DNA of 64,000 nt from NCBI RefSeq assembly GCF_006438955.1, contig NZ_RCZK01000009.1, positions 1 to 64,000 on the forward strand. Direction: 5' to 3'. Source of the stretch: Sphingomonas oligophenolica. GTDB lineage: Bacteria > Pseudomonadota > Alphaproteobacteria > Sphingomonadales > Sphingomonadaceae. The position numbers and the translations under genes are program-made. Shown piece by piece: positions 19,373-29,559 of the stretch. Position 1 is the stretch's first letter. Each line of letters starts with the position of its first letter. Under the pieces are notes generated by a model that worked only from the letters and a program-made list of their open reading frames with translations, did not search any database and was not told the origin of the DNA.

Positions 19373-20239
19373 TCAGCCCTCCTGGCCAGTGGTGTCGCCG
19401 TTACCGGCATTCGTGTCGGCATCGATCTCGGTGTCGGTCGCACCGGCGCCATGCGCATCGGCTTCGGCGACACCGGCATTGACCTCGTCATCGCCCGGCA
19501 GTGCGGGGATGTCGTGGATCGCGCCCTCTTCGATTTCCATCACATGCGACTCTTCGTCGTGCGCCGCGGCGCGCAGGCCGGCGGGGAATGGAGCGGTCTC
19601 ATGCTTGGCATGCTTGATCGCGTCCTTGACGAACAGCCAGCCACCCTTCGACCCGGGAACCGATCCCTTGACGAAGATCAGCCCGCGCGCGGCGTCGGTG
19701 CCGACGACTTCGAGATTCTGCTGGGTGCGATACTTGTCGCCCATGTGCCCGGCCATCTTCTTGTTCTTGAAGACCTTGCCCGGATCCTGGCGCTGACCGG
19801 TCGAACCAAGCGAACGGTGCGAGACCGACACGCCGTGGGTCGCGCGCAGACCGCCGAAGTTCCAGCGCTTCATGCCGCCGGCAAAACCCTTGCCCTGCGT
19901 CCGCCCCTGGATGTCGACGAGTTGGCCCGCGACATAATGTTCGGCGGAAAGCTCGGCGCCGACGTCGAGGAGGTTATCCTCGGTGACGCGGAATTCGTGG
20001 ACGATCGCCTTGGGCTCGACCGAAGCCTTGCCGAAATGGCCGCGCTGCGGCTTGGCGACGTTCTTGGCCTTGGCAACGCCTGCGCCAAGCTGGACGGCGG
20101 TGTAGCCGTCGGTATCCATTTCGCGGCGGGAAACGACCTGCAAGCCTTCGAGCTGCAGCACGGTGACCGGCACATGCCGTCCATCGTCCTGAAACAGGCG
20201 GGTCATCCCCATCTTCTTCGCGATCACGCCGGTGCGCAT
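19373..20239 (-). CDS. rplC: 50S ribosomal protein L3 (uL3) with acidic C-terminal extension
   Basis: 288 residues from [13 protein letters not shown]; the frame continues upstream with unrelated sequence, so the internal ATG is chosen. The core, with G-K-G-F-A-G-x-M-K-R-W-N-F and H-G-x-S-x-S-H-R-S-x-G-S-T-G, ends near residue 222. About 66 further residues rich in Asp, Glu, Ala and Gly follow; usual uL3 is about 205-240 long. uL3 is an assembly initiator near the peptidyl transferase centre. The gap to rpsJ is 244 bp. Confidence 0.96.
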   Translation of the reverse strand: MRTGVIAKKMGMTRLFQDDGRHVPVTVLQLEGLQVVSRREMDTDGYTAVQLGAGVAKAKNVAKPQRGHFGKASVEPKAIVHEFRVTEDNLLDVGAELSAEHYVAGQLVDIQGRTQGKGFAGGMKRWNFGGLRATHGVSVSHRSLGSTGQRQDPGKVFKNKKMAGHMGDKYRTQQNLEVVGTDAARGLIFVKGSVPGSKGGWLFVKDAIKHAKHETAPFPAGLRAAAHDEESHVMEIEEGAIHDIPALPGDDEVNAGVAEADAHGAGATDTEIDADTNAGNGDTTGQEG

Positions 20240-20483
20240 GACCAAACTCCTCGACAGAGGCACCCGGCGGAATTGCCTGGGTGCGTGATGAGCCCCATCG
20301 AGAATAACTTCGATGGAGCTCGGCATCAGCCCGGAAATGCGAAGCGAGCCCCCGTCCCGGGCTGGTGTCCTTGCCTAAGCTAGAACGTAACGGGAGACGC
20401 TGTCCCGGTGGCAAGCCACCAGCGGTATCTCAAGTGTCGTACTCCTGCAGGACCGAATCCGGTCAACTGCGGGAGCGCAGCCC
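20240..20483. other. 244-bp gap between rpsJ and rplC
   Basis: No gene is supported. The two genes are usually close in S10 operons. A hairpin-forming stretch (GGTGGCAAGCCACC, 20407-20420) is visible, and the region could hold a leader or secondary promoter for rplC onward. Confidence 0.4.
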
Positions 20484-20792
20484 TTAGGCCAGCTTGATCT
20501 CGACGTCAACGCCAGCGGCGAGATCGAGCTTCATCAGCGCGTCGACCGTCTGCGGGGTCGGCTGGACGATATCGAGCATACGCTTGTAGGTGCGGACCTC
20601 GAACTGCTCACGCGACTTCTTGTCGATGTGCGGGCCGCGGTTGACCGTGAATTTCTCGATGCGGGTCGGCAACGGAATGGGGCCACGGATCAGTGCGCCG
20701 GTGCGGCGCGCGGTGTCGGCGATGTCGCCGGTCGCCTGATCGAGCACGCGATGATCGAACGCCTTGAGGCGAATGCGGATATTGCTGTCCAT
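20484..20792 (-). CDS. rpsJ: 30S ribosomal protein S10 (uS10), NusE
   Basis: 102 residues. [11 protein letters not shown] start, G-P-I-P-L-P-T, and [12 protein letters not shown] segments. Besides its place in the 30S head it pairs with NusB in antitermination. First gene of the S10 operon; upstream lies 200 bp of non-coding DNA and then the DUF559 unit. Confidence 0.98.
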   Translation of the reverse strand: MDSNIRIRLKAFDHRVLDQATGDIADTARRTGALIRGPIPLPTRIEKFTVNRGPHIDKKSREQFEVRTYKRMLDIVQPTPQTVDALMKLDLAAGVDVEIKLA

Positions 20793-20998
20793 AAGACTGT
20801 CCTGGGGTCCCTACCGATGCGAAAGAGCGGGCCCGTTTCCGGGCTCTTGCTGTTCGGGTTCAAATTCGAAGGTGGCCCATTACGGGAGTGCGCGAGGAAA
20901 CGCAACCGTGGACGGTGCGATTTTGCGACGGATCGCCGACGCGCGAGGCGAAACGGGACGCCGAATGACTGGTGTTGGTAGTGCGGTGCCGTTTCATT

Positions 20999-21052
20999 CT
21001 TAGCCCTCTCCTGTCTTCGCGGGAGAGGGTTCGGTGAGGGTCTTTCTTCTTC
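20999..21052 (+). repeat. left inverted REP-like repeat of DUF559 unit
   Basis: Reads CTTAGCCCTCTCC, then a short loop, GCGGGAGAGGG, GTGAGGGTC and a CTTCTTC tract. It matches the reverse complement of 21424-21475 with about four mismatches in the first 44 bases. Confidence 0.85.
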
Positions 21053-21065
21053 TATCCTCCCCCCG

Positions 21066-21422
21066 ATGTATCCGGTGCGCCGCCAGATCAGCCGTCACGC
21101 CGCCCGCCTGATGCGCGAGCGCACCGACGTCGAGCAGATCATCTGGCTGGCGGTGCGCAACCGGCGCCTCGGCGGCTTCAAGTTCCGGCGACAGCATACA
21201 ATCGGCCAACATTATGTCGTCGATTTCGCGTGCATCGAGGCCATGCTGGTCGTGGAGCTAGACGGCGGCCAGCATAACCCGACCATCGACGCGCCCCGCA
21301 CCGCCTTTCTGGAAGCGAAGGGCTATCGGGTGCTGCGGCTCTGGAACAACGATGGCATCGACAATCGTGAAGGCGTTCTCGAGACGATTCTCTCCGCTCT
21401 CTTGGCCCGAACGGCGAAGTAG
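21066..21422 (+). CDS. DUF559 (Vsr/PD-(D/E)xK-like) protein
   Basis: 118 residues. The fold signature of DUF559 is clear: an N-terminal helical R-x-x-M-T/R-x-x-E-x-x-x-W segment, R-R-Q-H-x-I-G-x-Y/H-Y-V-V-D-F (Asp 53), V-V-E-L-D-G-G-Q-H (Glu 65, Asp 67, His 70) and a C-terminal G-Y-R-V-L-R-x-W-N-N-D. These are the acidic residues of the Vsr-type endonuclease-like family, so a small DNA nuclease is plausible, although no activity is established. The gene fills the space between the two inverted repeats and is transcribed opposite to the ribosomal genes. Confidence 0.88.
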   Translation: MYPVRRQISRHAARLMRERTDVEQIIWLAVRNRRLGGFKFRRQHTIGQHYVVDFACIEAMLVVELDGGQHNPTIDAPRTAFLEAKGYRVLRLWNNDGIDNREGVLETILSALLARTAK

Positions 21423-21423
21423 A

Positions 21424-21475
21424 AAGAAGAAGACCCTCACCCAACCCTCTCCCGCGAAAGCGGGAGAGGGCTAAG
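21424..21475 (-). repeat. right inverted REP-like repeat of DUF559 unit
   Basis: Inverted copy of 20999-21052, starting two bases after the DUF559 stop codon: GAAGAAGACCCTCACC, CCCTCTCCCGC/GCGGGAGAGGG hairpin, then CTAAG. Confidence 0.85.
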
Positions 21476-21541
21476 AGTCTCCGCAATTGGGCGAAAGCGG
21501 TCGAAGGGGAACTTTGGCCGATACGAGCCACCCTCACAACG

Positions 21542-21578
21542 AAAAAGGCCCGGCCTCCCCATCGGGAAGCCGGGCCTC
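21542..21578 (-). terminator. Rho-independent terminator after tuf
   Basis: On the minus strand AGGCCCGGC pairs with GCCGGGCCT and is followed by TTTTTC. It lies 27 bp past the tuf stop and ends the str operon. Confidence 0.88.
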
Positions 21579-21604
21579 TTCGTCTCAACCCTTGCGGGCG
21601 GAAA

Positions 21605-22798
21605 TTACTTCGAAATCGCGCTCACCACGCCGGCGCCGACGGTGCGGCCGCCTTCGCGGATCGTGAAGCGCTGGCCCACGTCCATCGCGATCGGTGCAAT
21701 GAGCTTGATGCCAAGCGCGACGTTGTCGCCGGGCATGACCATCTCGGTGCCTTCAGGCAGCTCGACGGTGCCGGTGACGTCGGTCGTGCGGAAGTAGAAC
21801 TGCGGGCGGTAGTTGGCGAAGAACGGCGTGTGACGGCCACCCTCTTCCTTCGACAGCACGTACACTTCCGAATTGAAGTCGGTGTGCGGCTTGATCGTGC
21901 CGGGCTTGCAGAGCACCTGGCCACGCTCGACCTCGTCGCGGGCGACGCCGCGGATCAGCGCGCCGACGTTGTCGCCAGCCTGGCCCTGGTCGAGCAGCTT
22001 GCGGAACATCTCGACGCCGGTGACCGTGGTCTTGCGGACTTCGGGGTGGATGCCGACGATCTCGACTTCCTCGCCGACCTTGACGATGCCGGTCTCGACG
22101 CGGCCGGTGACGACCGTGCCGCGACCCGAGATCGAGAACACGTCCTCGATCGGCATCATGAACGGCTTGTCGAGCGGACGCTCGGGCTGCGGGATGTACT
22201 CGTCGACCGCCTTCATCAGCTCGAGCACGGCGTCCTTGCCGAACGTGTCGTTCGACCCCGACAGCGCGCAAGTCGCCGAGCCCTTGATGATCGGGATGTC
22301 GTCGCCCGGGAAATCATAGCTGCTGAGCAGCTCGCGGATTTCCAGTTCGACGAGTTCGAGGATTTCCTCGTCGTCGACCAGATCGACCTTGTTCATGAAC
22401 ACGACCATCGCGGGCACGCCGACCTGGCGTGCGAGCAGGATGTGCTCGCGGGTCTGCGGCATCGGGCCGTCGGTGGCCGACACGACCAGGATCGCGCCGT
22501 CCATCTGCGCCGCACCGGTGATCATGTTCTTCACGTAATCGGCGTGGCCCGGGCAATCGACGTGCGCATAGTGGCGCGCGTTGGTCTCATACTCGACGTG
22601 CGCGGTCGAGATGGTGATGCCGCGCTCGCGCTCTTCGGGCGCCTTGTCGATGTTCGCGAAGTCGACCGCGGTGCCGCCGGTCGTTTCGGCGAGCACCTTG
22701 GTGATCGCGGCGGTCAGCGACGTCTTGCCATGGTCGACGTGACCGATGGTGCCGATGTTGAGGTGCGGCTTGTTCCGCTCGAATTTTGCCTTGGCCAT
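21605..22798 (-). CDS. tuf: elongation factor Tu
   Basis: 397 residues. G1 box G-H-V-D-H-G-K-T, switch region R-G-I-T-I-S-T, D-C-P-G-H, N-K-V-D, and the C-terminal barrel ending V-V-S-A-I. It delivers aminoacyl-tRNA with GTP. Last gene of the str operon; no second tuf copy is in the window. Confidence 0.98.
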   Translation of the reverse strand: MAKAKFERNKPHLNIGTIGHVDHGKTSLTAAITKVLAETTGGTAVDFANIDKAPEERERGITISTAHVEYETNARHYAHVDCPGHADYVKNMITGAAQMDGAILVVSATDGPMPQTREHILLARQVGVPAMVVFMNKVDLVDDEEILELVELEIRELLSSYDFPGDDIPIIKGSATCALSGSNDTFGKDAVLELMKAVDEYIPQPERPLDKPFMMPIEDVFSISGRGTVVTGRVETGIVKVGEEVEIVGIHPEVRKTTVTGVEMFRKLLDQGQAGDNVGALIRGVARDEVERGQVLCKPGTIKPHTDFNSEVYVLSKEEGGRHTPFFANYRPQFYFRTTDVTGTVELPEGTEMVMPGDNVALGIKLIAPIAMDVGQRFTIREGGRTVGAGVVSAISK

Positions 22799-22904
22799 GA
22801 TTTCCTACCTTCTGATTCTCAATTTCGGTGCCGCCGCTGGGGTCACGCGAACGCGGCCCCTTAGCGGTTCGTTTACGGTTGCGCCAGCCCTAGCCCCCCT
22901 CGTC

Positions 22905-22964
22905 ACCCCGGACTTGTTCCGGGGTCCCGCTTGGGACGGCCGACACGGAAGTGAATTCCGTGTC
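22905..22964. repeat. palindromic repeats between fusA and tuf
   Basis: Two hairpins: ACCCCGGA/TCCGGGGT (22905-22925) and GACACGGAA/TTCCGTGTC (22942-22964). The first is the CACCCCGGACTTGTTCCGGGG type dispersed widely in alphaproteobacteria. They lie in the 244-bp gap that must also carry the tuf leader. Confidence 0.7.
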
Positions 22965-23042
22965 GTCAGACCTCGGGGCTGTCGCCCGAGGCTGGCCGGC
23001 CTTTCGGCGTCTCTCGGCTAAGCGCGCTTAGCCGTGTGCGCC

Positions 23043-25139
<2,097 letters not shown>

Positions 25140-25193
25140 GATCATGCTCCTGTGCCGACAATGCGGCGGTCAAAAATCGAAACGAAAAAACAT

Positions 25194-25266
25194 CCGTTCG
25201 GGCTGAGCTTGTCGAAGCCCGGCCATCGATCGCAAGACCGCCCTTCGACAAGCTCAGGGCGAACGG
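25194..25266. repeat. REP doublet between rpsG and fusA
   Basis: Inverted 24-base arms (CCGTTCG..CTGAGCTTGTCGAAG and its complement; two mismatches) around a 25-base loop. The same arm family occurs at 50295-50360. Confidence 0.85.
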
Positions 25267-25305
25267 TTGAGGTGGGGCACCGAAATGCCTCACCTCATAT
25301 GGGCG

Positions 25306-25776
25306 TTACCAGCGGTAATGCGAGAAGGCGCGGTTGGCTTCGGCCATGCGGTGCGTGTCTTCGCGCTTCTTGACCGCGTTGCCACGGTTGTTCGACGCAT
25401 CGAGCAGTTCGCCCGACAGCCGCGCCGACATCGTGTTCTCGCTGCGTGCGCGCGCGGCAGTGATCAGCCAGCGGATCGCCAGCGCCTGGGCGCGCTCGGG
25501 GCGCACCTCGACGGGAACCTGATACGTCGCACCACCGACGCGGCGCGACCGGACTTCGATGCCCGGCTTGATGTTGTTGAGCGCATCGTGGAACACGCCG
25601 ACCGGATCGCGCTTGGCGCGCGTCTCGACGGTTTCCATCGCGCCATAGACGATGAGTTCGGCGACCGATTTCTTGCCATCGTACATGACCGAATTCATGA
25701 ACTTGGACAGGACCTCATCACCATATTTGGGATCGGGGAGGATGATACGCTTTTCGGGACGACGGCGACGTGCCAT
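25306..25776 (-). CDS. rpsG: 30S ribosomal protein S7 (uS7)
   Basis: 156 residues, full length. [10 protein letters not shown] start, K-F-M-N-x-V-M-Y-D-G-K-K, and [14 protein letters not shown]. Organises the 30S head at the E-site. Between rpsL (58 bp) and fusA. Confidence 0.98.
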   Translation of the reverse strand: MARRRRPEKRIILPDPKYGDEVLSKFMNSVMYDGKKSVAELIVYGAMETVETRAKRDPVGVFHDALNNIKPGIEVRSRRVGGATYQVPVEVRPERAQALAIRWLITAARARSENTMSARLSGELLDASNNRGNAVKKREDTHRMAEANRAFSHYRW

Positions 25777-25834
25777 TTCAAATTCCTTTTATTCTTCAGC
25801 CATTTGAGCGTCGGGCTATCAGAGCCCGATCGGC

Positions 25835-26206
25835 TTACTTCGGACGCTTGGCGCCGTATTTGGAACGCGACTGACGCCGGTCCTTCACACCCTGGGTATC
25901 GAGCACGCCGCGCAGGACGTGATAGCGCACGCCGGGAAGATCGCGGACACGACCGCCACGGATCAGGACCACCGAGTGCTCCTGAAGATTATGGCCTTCG
26001 CCCGGGATGTAGCTGATGACTTCGCGCTGGTTGGTCAGGCGAACCTTGGCCACCTTGCGCAGCGCCGAGTTCGGCTTCTTCGGGGTCGTGGTGTACACGC
26101 GGGTGCACACGCCGCGCTTCTGCGGGTTGGCTTCCATCGCAGGGACCTTGGACTTGGCCTTCTGCGGGTCGCGGCCCTTGCGGACCAGCTGGTTGATCGT
26201 CGGCAT
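25835..26206 (-). CDS. rpsL: 30S ribosomal protein S12 (uS12)
   Basis: 123 residues. [12 protein letters not shown] start. The loop K-K-P-N-S-A-L-R-K and the [13 protein letters not shown] segment, where streptomycin-resistance changes fall, both look wild type (Lys in P-x-K-P-N-S). First gene of the str operon; its promoter faces the divergent block at 26476 onward. Confidence 0.98.
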   Translation of the reverse strand: MPTINQLVRKGRDPQKAKSKVPAMEANPQKRGVCTRVYTTTPKKPNSALRKVAKVRLTNQREVISYIPGEGHNLQEHSVVLIRGGRVRDLPGVRYHVLRGVLDTQGVKDRRQSRSKYGAKRPK

Positions 26207-26475
26207 TGAATCTCTTCACCTTGGTACAGTGGTTACTTTGCTGGAGCCGAAGGGCGCCTTCAAGAATACAAAAAGGACCGCTAGGGCGACGAACCGCCTC
26301 CCCCGGGTCCTGGAATGCATCCAGCAATGTTCATGCGTGCCGGCCGGCGCGAAGCCGTCGGACCGGCGAGCCTATACGCAGAGTCGCGGCTTTGGTCAAC
26401 GGCCTGAGGTCAACGGTCTGGGGTCGAAGGGGCGGCTTAACCGGGATGCAACGTCGACGGGCGCATGACGCGGGG

Positions 26476-27120
26476 ATGATAGCCGTTCCAACCCTGGCCG
26501 CCACGCCGATTCGGCTGCCCATGCCATTGCCGGCGGTAGCGGCAGCGCTGGCGGTGGTGATGCCGGGGGGTGTCGGCGCGGCGCTGTGCGGGCTGGCCCT
26601 ATGCGCCGCGCTGGTCGCGATGGCCGACCGACGCGATGGCGCGATGCTCGCGGCGCTGGGGGTCGCGATCGGACTCGGGCCAGGGGGACTCCTGCTCATA
26701 CCGTTGATGGGCGGCGTGACCATTCGCCGGCGTGCCTGGCGCGCCGTCCCGTTCGGCGCAATCGCGGGAGGCGCGACCTGGCTCGCGATCGGACCGTGGT
26801 CCACCGGCGCCACGCTGCCCAGCCTTTGGGTCGTCGCGGCGACGTGGCCCAGCCTGTTCGCGCTGATCGTCGCGAGCGGGGTCGCCTTCGCCGCGTGGAC
26901 CGCCGCGAATGCGAGCGCGCGCGGCGACGCGTCCGACGCTGCCCACGATCGACTGGCGCTGCTGGCATTGGTCGGCGGCGCGCTGTTCGTACCGACCCCT
27001 GCGGGGGCGGTGTTGCTGCCGTTGATGATCGTTTTGGCTAGCAAGTCACCCCATTGGCAGCGCCAACGACCCGCCAACGACAACCATCCGGTCCGCCGAT
27101 CCGTGCGCCTCGCCGCCTGA
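26476..27120 (+). CDS. unrecognised membrane protein
   Basis: 214 residues from the ATG at 26476 (M-I-A-V-P-T-L); the open frame extends 90 codons upstream but antisense to the rpsL leader, so the internal start is preferred. At least six hydrophobic segments alternate with short Arg-rich loops, and the C-terminus is polar with R-P-A-N-D-N-H-P. It is very Ala/Gly-rich. No family recognised; an inner-membrane location is inferred. It lies divergent from rpsL and upstream of tRNA-Trp. Confidence 0.65.
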   Translation: MIAVPTLAATPIRLPMPLPAVAAALAVVMPGGVGAALCGLALCAALVAMADRRDGAMLAALGVAIGLGPGGLLLIPLMGGVTIRRRAWRAVPFGAIAGGATWLAIGPWSTGATLPSLWVVAATWPSLFALIVASGVAFAAWTAANASARGDASDAAHDRLALLALVGGALFVPTPAGAVLLPLMIVLASKSPHWQRQRPANDNHPVRRSVRLAA

Positions 27121-27227
27121 TCGAAGGGGTGCCGATCGCGTATCCGACCCCGCCAGCATGACGATACGTGTCCGAGGGATTCGAACTTGTCCCCGGAATT
27201 CGATCCCGTTAAAGGCGACCGGATCGC

Positions 27228-27304
27228 AGGGGTGTAGCTCAGCTGGTTAGAGCGTCGGTCTCCAAAACCGAAGGCCCTCGGTTCGAATCCGAGCTCCCCT
27301 GCCA
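27228..27304 (+). tRNA. tRNA-Trp (anticodon CCA), CCA encoded
   Basis: 77 bases from AGGGGTG to ...CTCCCCT-G-CCA. Anticodon stem TCGGT/ACCGA encloses CTCCAAA, anticodon CCA. The acceptor stem has a T-T mismatch at pair 6-67, which is unusual. The gene stands before secE-nusG, a common bacterial arrangement. Confidence 0.93.
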
Positions 27305-27386
27305 GACATCATTGACGCGTCGGTAAGCATCGTTTTCGAATAAACCTTGTTGCCATACGATGTCGCCAACTTCATAATCCGACACG

Positions 27387-27530
27387 ATGGACGACTTTAC
27401 CAGATTGGCGATAGCGGGGGGCATTGTTGCTCTGGTGCTGATCATCGCGGTGCCCTGGGCGATCATCCGGCTGCGCAAGCGGCGGCGTGAAAAGCTGCGA
27501 CGGCGGGGGATCAAGAAATACGGGCACTGA
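27387..27530 (+). CDS. small single-pass membrane protein, hypothetical
   Basis: 47 codons: a short acidic lead (M-D-D-F), one hydrophobic helix of about 23 residues, and a strongly basic tail (R-K-R-R-R-E-K-L-R-R-R). This is the layout of an N-out/C-in inner-membrane microprotein. No Shine-Dalgarno is evident and no family is recognised. The regular amino-acid architecture, in the gap between tRNA-Trp and secE, is the only support. Confidence 0.45.
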   Translation: MDDFTRLAIAGGIVALVLIIAVPWAIIRLRKRRREKLRRRGIKKYGH

Positions 27531-27818
27531 CCGGCATCGTCGACCTCGTCGCATCGTCGATCTCGTCCCGGAGTCGCGCGGTGCACCGCCACTTTGGTCG
27601 CGCCGACGCTACACTGCGCGCCTCCCCCTCCCTTGCCATCCCCCCGGCGGGCGGCTATCTGCACCGTCCATCCGACAGCGTGGATGGGGGTCGCCGGTTT
27701 CCTGGACAGCAGGAACGCGGTTAAGGCCCCTTGTCCCGACGACGGGCAGAATCTAGAAGCTGGGTTTCGGGCATCGGCCCTGAGCGTCAGGCATCAACCA
27801 AGCGAAAGCACCCCGACC

Positions 27819-28016
27819 GTGGCCAAGACGACACCGATCGAATTCATCAACCAGGTCCGCGCCGAGACCGCGAAGGTCATCTGGCCGACGATGCGCGAGA
27901 CGGTGATGACCGGGTTGATGGTCGTCATCATGACCGGGATCCTGGGCATTTTCTTCTTCGGGGTCGATTCGATCTTCGCCGCGCTGGTCCAGCTGCTGCT
28001 CAAGCTCGCCAAGTAA
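27819..28016 (+). CDS. secE: preprotein translocase subunit SecE
   Basis: 65 residues from a GTG start: V-A-K-T-T-P-I-E-F-I-N-Q-V-R-A-E-T-A-K-V-I-W-P-T, the amphipathic helix with the E-x-x-K-V-x-W-P signature, then one transmembrane helix. This is the short one-helix SecE common outside enterobacteria. It clamps the SecY halves. Followed 18 bp later by nusG. Confidence 0.95.
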   Translation: MAKTTPIEFINQVRAETAKVIWPTMRETVMTGLMVVIMTGILGIFFFGVDSIFAALVQLLLKLAK

Positions 28017-28034
28017 CCTAAAAAGGCTCAATTC

Positions 28035-28571
28035 ATGTCGCGCTGGTACATCATCCATGCCTATTCGGGGTTCGAGGGCAAGGTCCGCGATTCGATCATG
28101 GCCGAGGCGACCCGCATGGGCCTCGAGAGCCTGGTCGAGCAGATCGAGGTTCCGACCGAAACCATCACCGAGGCGCGCCGCGGCAAGAAGGTCGCGGTCG
28201 AGCGCAAGTTCATGCCGGGCTACGTCCTCGCCAAGCTGAACATGAACGACGACGTCTATCACCTCGTCAAGAACACCCCCAAGGTCACCGGCTTCCTGGG
28301 CAGCATGGGCAAGCCGCAGGCGATCAGCGAGGCCGAAGCCGCGCGGATGCTCAACAGCAAGGACGAAGCCGCCGCGCAGCCCAAGCAGCAGATCAAGGTC
28401 GATTACGAGATCGGCGATGCGGTCAAGGTCCTGGACGGCCCGTTCGCGAGCTTCAACGGCACCGTCGAGGAACTCGATTTCGACAAGGCCAAGGTCAAGG
28501 TATCGGTCAGCATCTTCGGGCGGGCAACGCCGGTGGAGTTGGATTTCGAGCAGGTCGAGCGCAGCAAGTAA
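28035..28571 (+). CDS. nusG: transcription antitermination factor NusG
   Basis: 178 residues. NGN domain starting R-W-Y-I-I-H-A-Y-S-G-F-E, with R-K-F-M-P-G-Y-V-L, then a KOW domain (V-K-V-L-D-G-P-F-A-S-F-N-G-T-V). It binds RNA polymerase and couples transcription to translation via S10. Cotranscribed with secE. Confidence 0.97.
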   Translation: MSRWYIIHAYSGFEGKVRDSIMAEATRMGLESLVEQIEVPTETITEARRGKKVAVERKFMPGYVLAKLNMNDDVYHLVKNTPKVTGFLGSMGKPQAISEAEAARMLNSKDEAAAQPKQQIKVDYEIGDAVKVLDGPFASFNGTVEELDFDKAKVKVSVSIFGRATPVELDFEQVERSK

Positions 28572-28896
28572 GGCGCGCCAGCGCCGAACGCCGCGAGCGC
28601 AAGTCGGCACTCGCCTGACAGATGGGATCTCCGCAAACGAATACTGAGGCAGCCTCGGCGTTTGGCGCCAGCGCATCTGCCCGACCAGCCATCGCGATTT
28701 GCGCGCGCCGGAAACCCGCGTTCCAAGCTGACGCCGCCGCTTCGACAAAAGGCGTCCGCTTGGACCGCGCCGCTCGACGGCTACCCTACCGCCCTTCGCC
28801 GCTCTAGACCACGCGTTTTCGGCGTAGACACGTCTGATCCCGCTGTGTGAGAAGGATTTAGTCGCGCGGGGCGATCGTTAAAGGGGAAGCGGGATC
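28572..28896. other. 325-bp gap after nusG
   Basis: No gene is supported on either strand. rplK usually follows nusG directly, but here this gap and two unrelated genes intervene. No clear terminator was found. Confidence 0.4.
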
Positions 28897-29559
28897 GTGC
28901 CTTCGTTACGGACCATCGTGAGATCCGGCGCGATCAGCACCTGCTTTCTGGCCGGTGGCGGCTCGATCGCACAAACGCCCCCGGCTCCCGATGTCTGTGT
29001 CAGCTATGACAGCGTGTACACAACCGCCCCGCTGATGAAGGTCGTGGGCAAGCCAGACAGGCAGGCGCATTTTCATCAGCTGGCCAAGCCGTGTCCTGCG
29101 GGGGGGCTCTGCGGCTGGCGCCGCAAGGGTTATCTGACGCCCGGCGACGTGGTGCTGGCGAGCGCCCCCAAGGGAGGTTTCCGTTGCGTCTACTTTCTTG
29201 GAGCTGGCGGCAAGATCACGGCTGGCTTCGTTGCCACCGCTTCGTTGCAATCGATGGCGGAGCAACCGGCCCCCGACCCACGCTTCCTGACCGGTGTGTG
29301 GCGGCAGGAGGATGGCGGCGTCATCACGATTTCGGCGCGAGCCGGGGCCGCCTTATATGCCAAGGGGCAGGCCAGCTACGGTGACAATTTCGGCAGTTTT
29401 GTCGGCCCGGTCGTCATTGCCGGAAGCCACTTCATGGTTACTAGCAATGGGTGTGAGATCGTTGCGAAACGCCGTGGTCCCTATCTTGCGGTGTCCGACA
29501 ACAACGCCTGCGGCGGCGTGAACGTCAGCTTTGGCGGGCTATATGCCCGAAGCCGGTGA
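28897..29559 (+). CDS. unrecognised exported protein
   Basis: 220 residues. The N-terminus has a basic start (R-T-I-V-R), a short hydrophobic stretch and A-Q-T, read as a signal peptide. The mature part has six or more Cys (likely disulphides) and SH3-like spacing (V-G-K-P-D-R, G-W-R-R-K-G-Y-L). A second half (about 130-220) has G-V-W-R-Q-E-D-G-G-V-I-T-I, a lipocalin- or lysozyme-inhibitor-like beta pattern. The function is not known. It overlaps the next frame and probably forms an operon with it. Confidence 0.6.
   Translation: MPSLRTIVRSGAISTCFLAGGGSIAQTPPAPDVCVSYDSVYTTAPLMKVVGKPDRQAHFHQLAKPCPAGGLCGWRRKGYLTPGDVVLASAPKGGFRCVYFLGAGGKITAGFVATASLQSMAEQPAPDPRFLTGVWRQEDGGVITISARAGAALYAKGQASYGDNFGSFVGPVVIAGSHFMVTSNGCEIVAKRRGPYLAVSDNNACGGVNVSFGGLYARSR

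Larger units (their letters stand above)
20999..21477. mobile_element. compact DUF559-gene unit framed by inverted REP-like repeats
   Basis: A 0.48-kb module: about 54-base repeat, 13 bases, a 119-codon gene, and an inverted copy of the repeat that begins at the stop codon. The repeat has a palindromic head (CCCTCTCCCGC/GCGGGAGAGGG) followed by a GTTGGGTGAGGGTCTT-type tail, the structure of REP sequences. It sits between the tuf terminator and the S10 promoter region, where ribosomal operons normally have nothing. Mobility is inferred, not shown; no target duplication was recognised. Confidence 0.55.
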
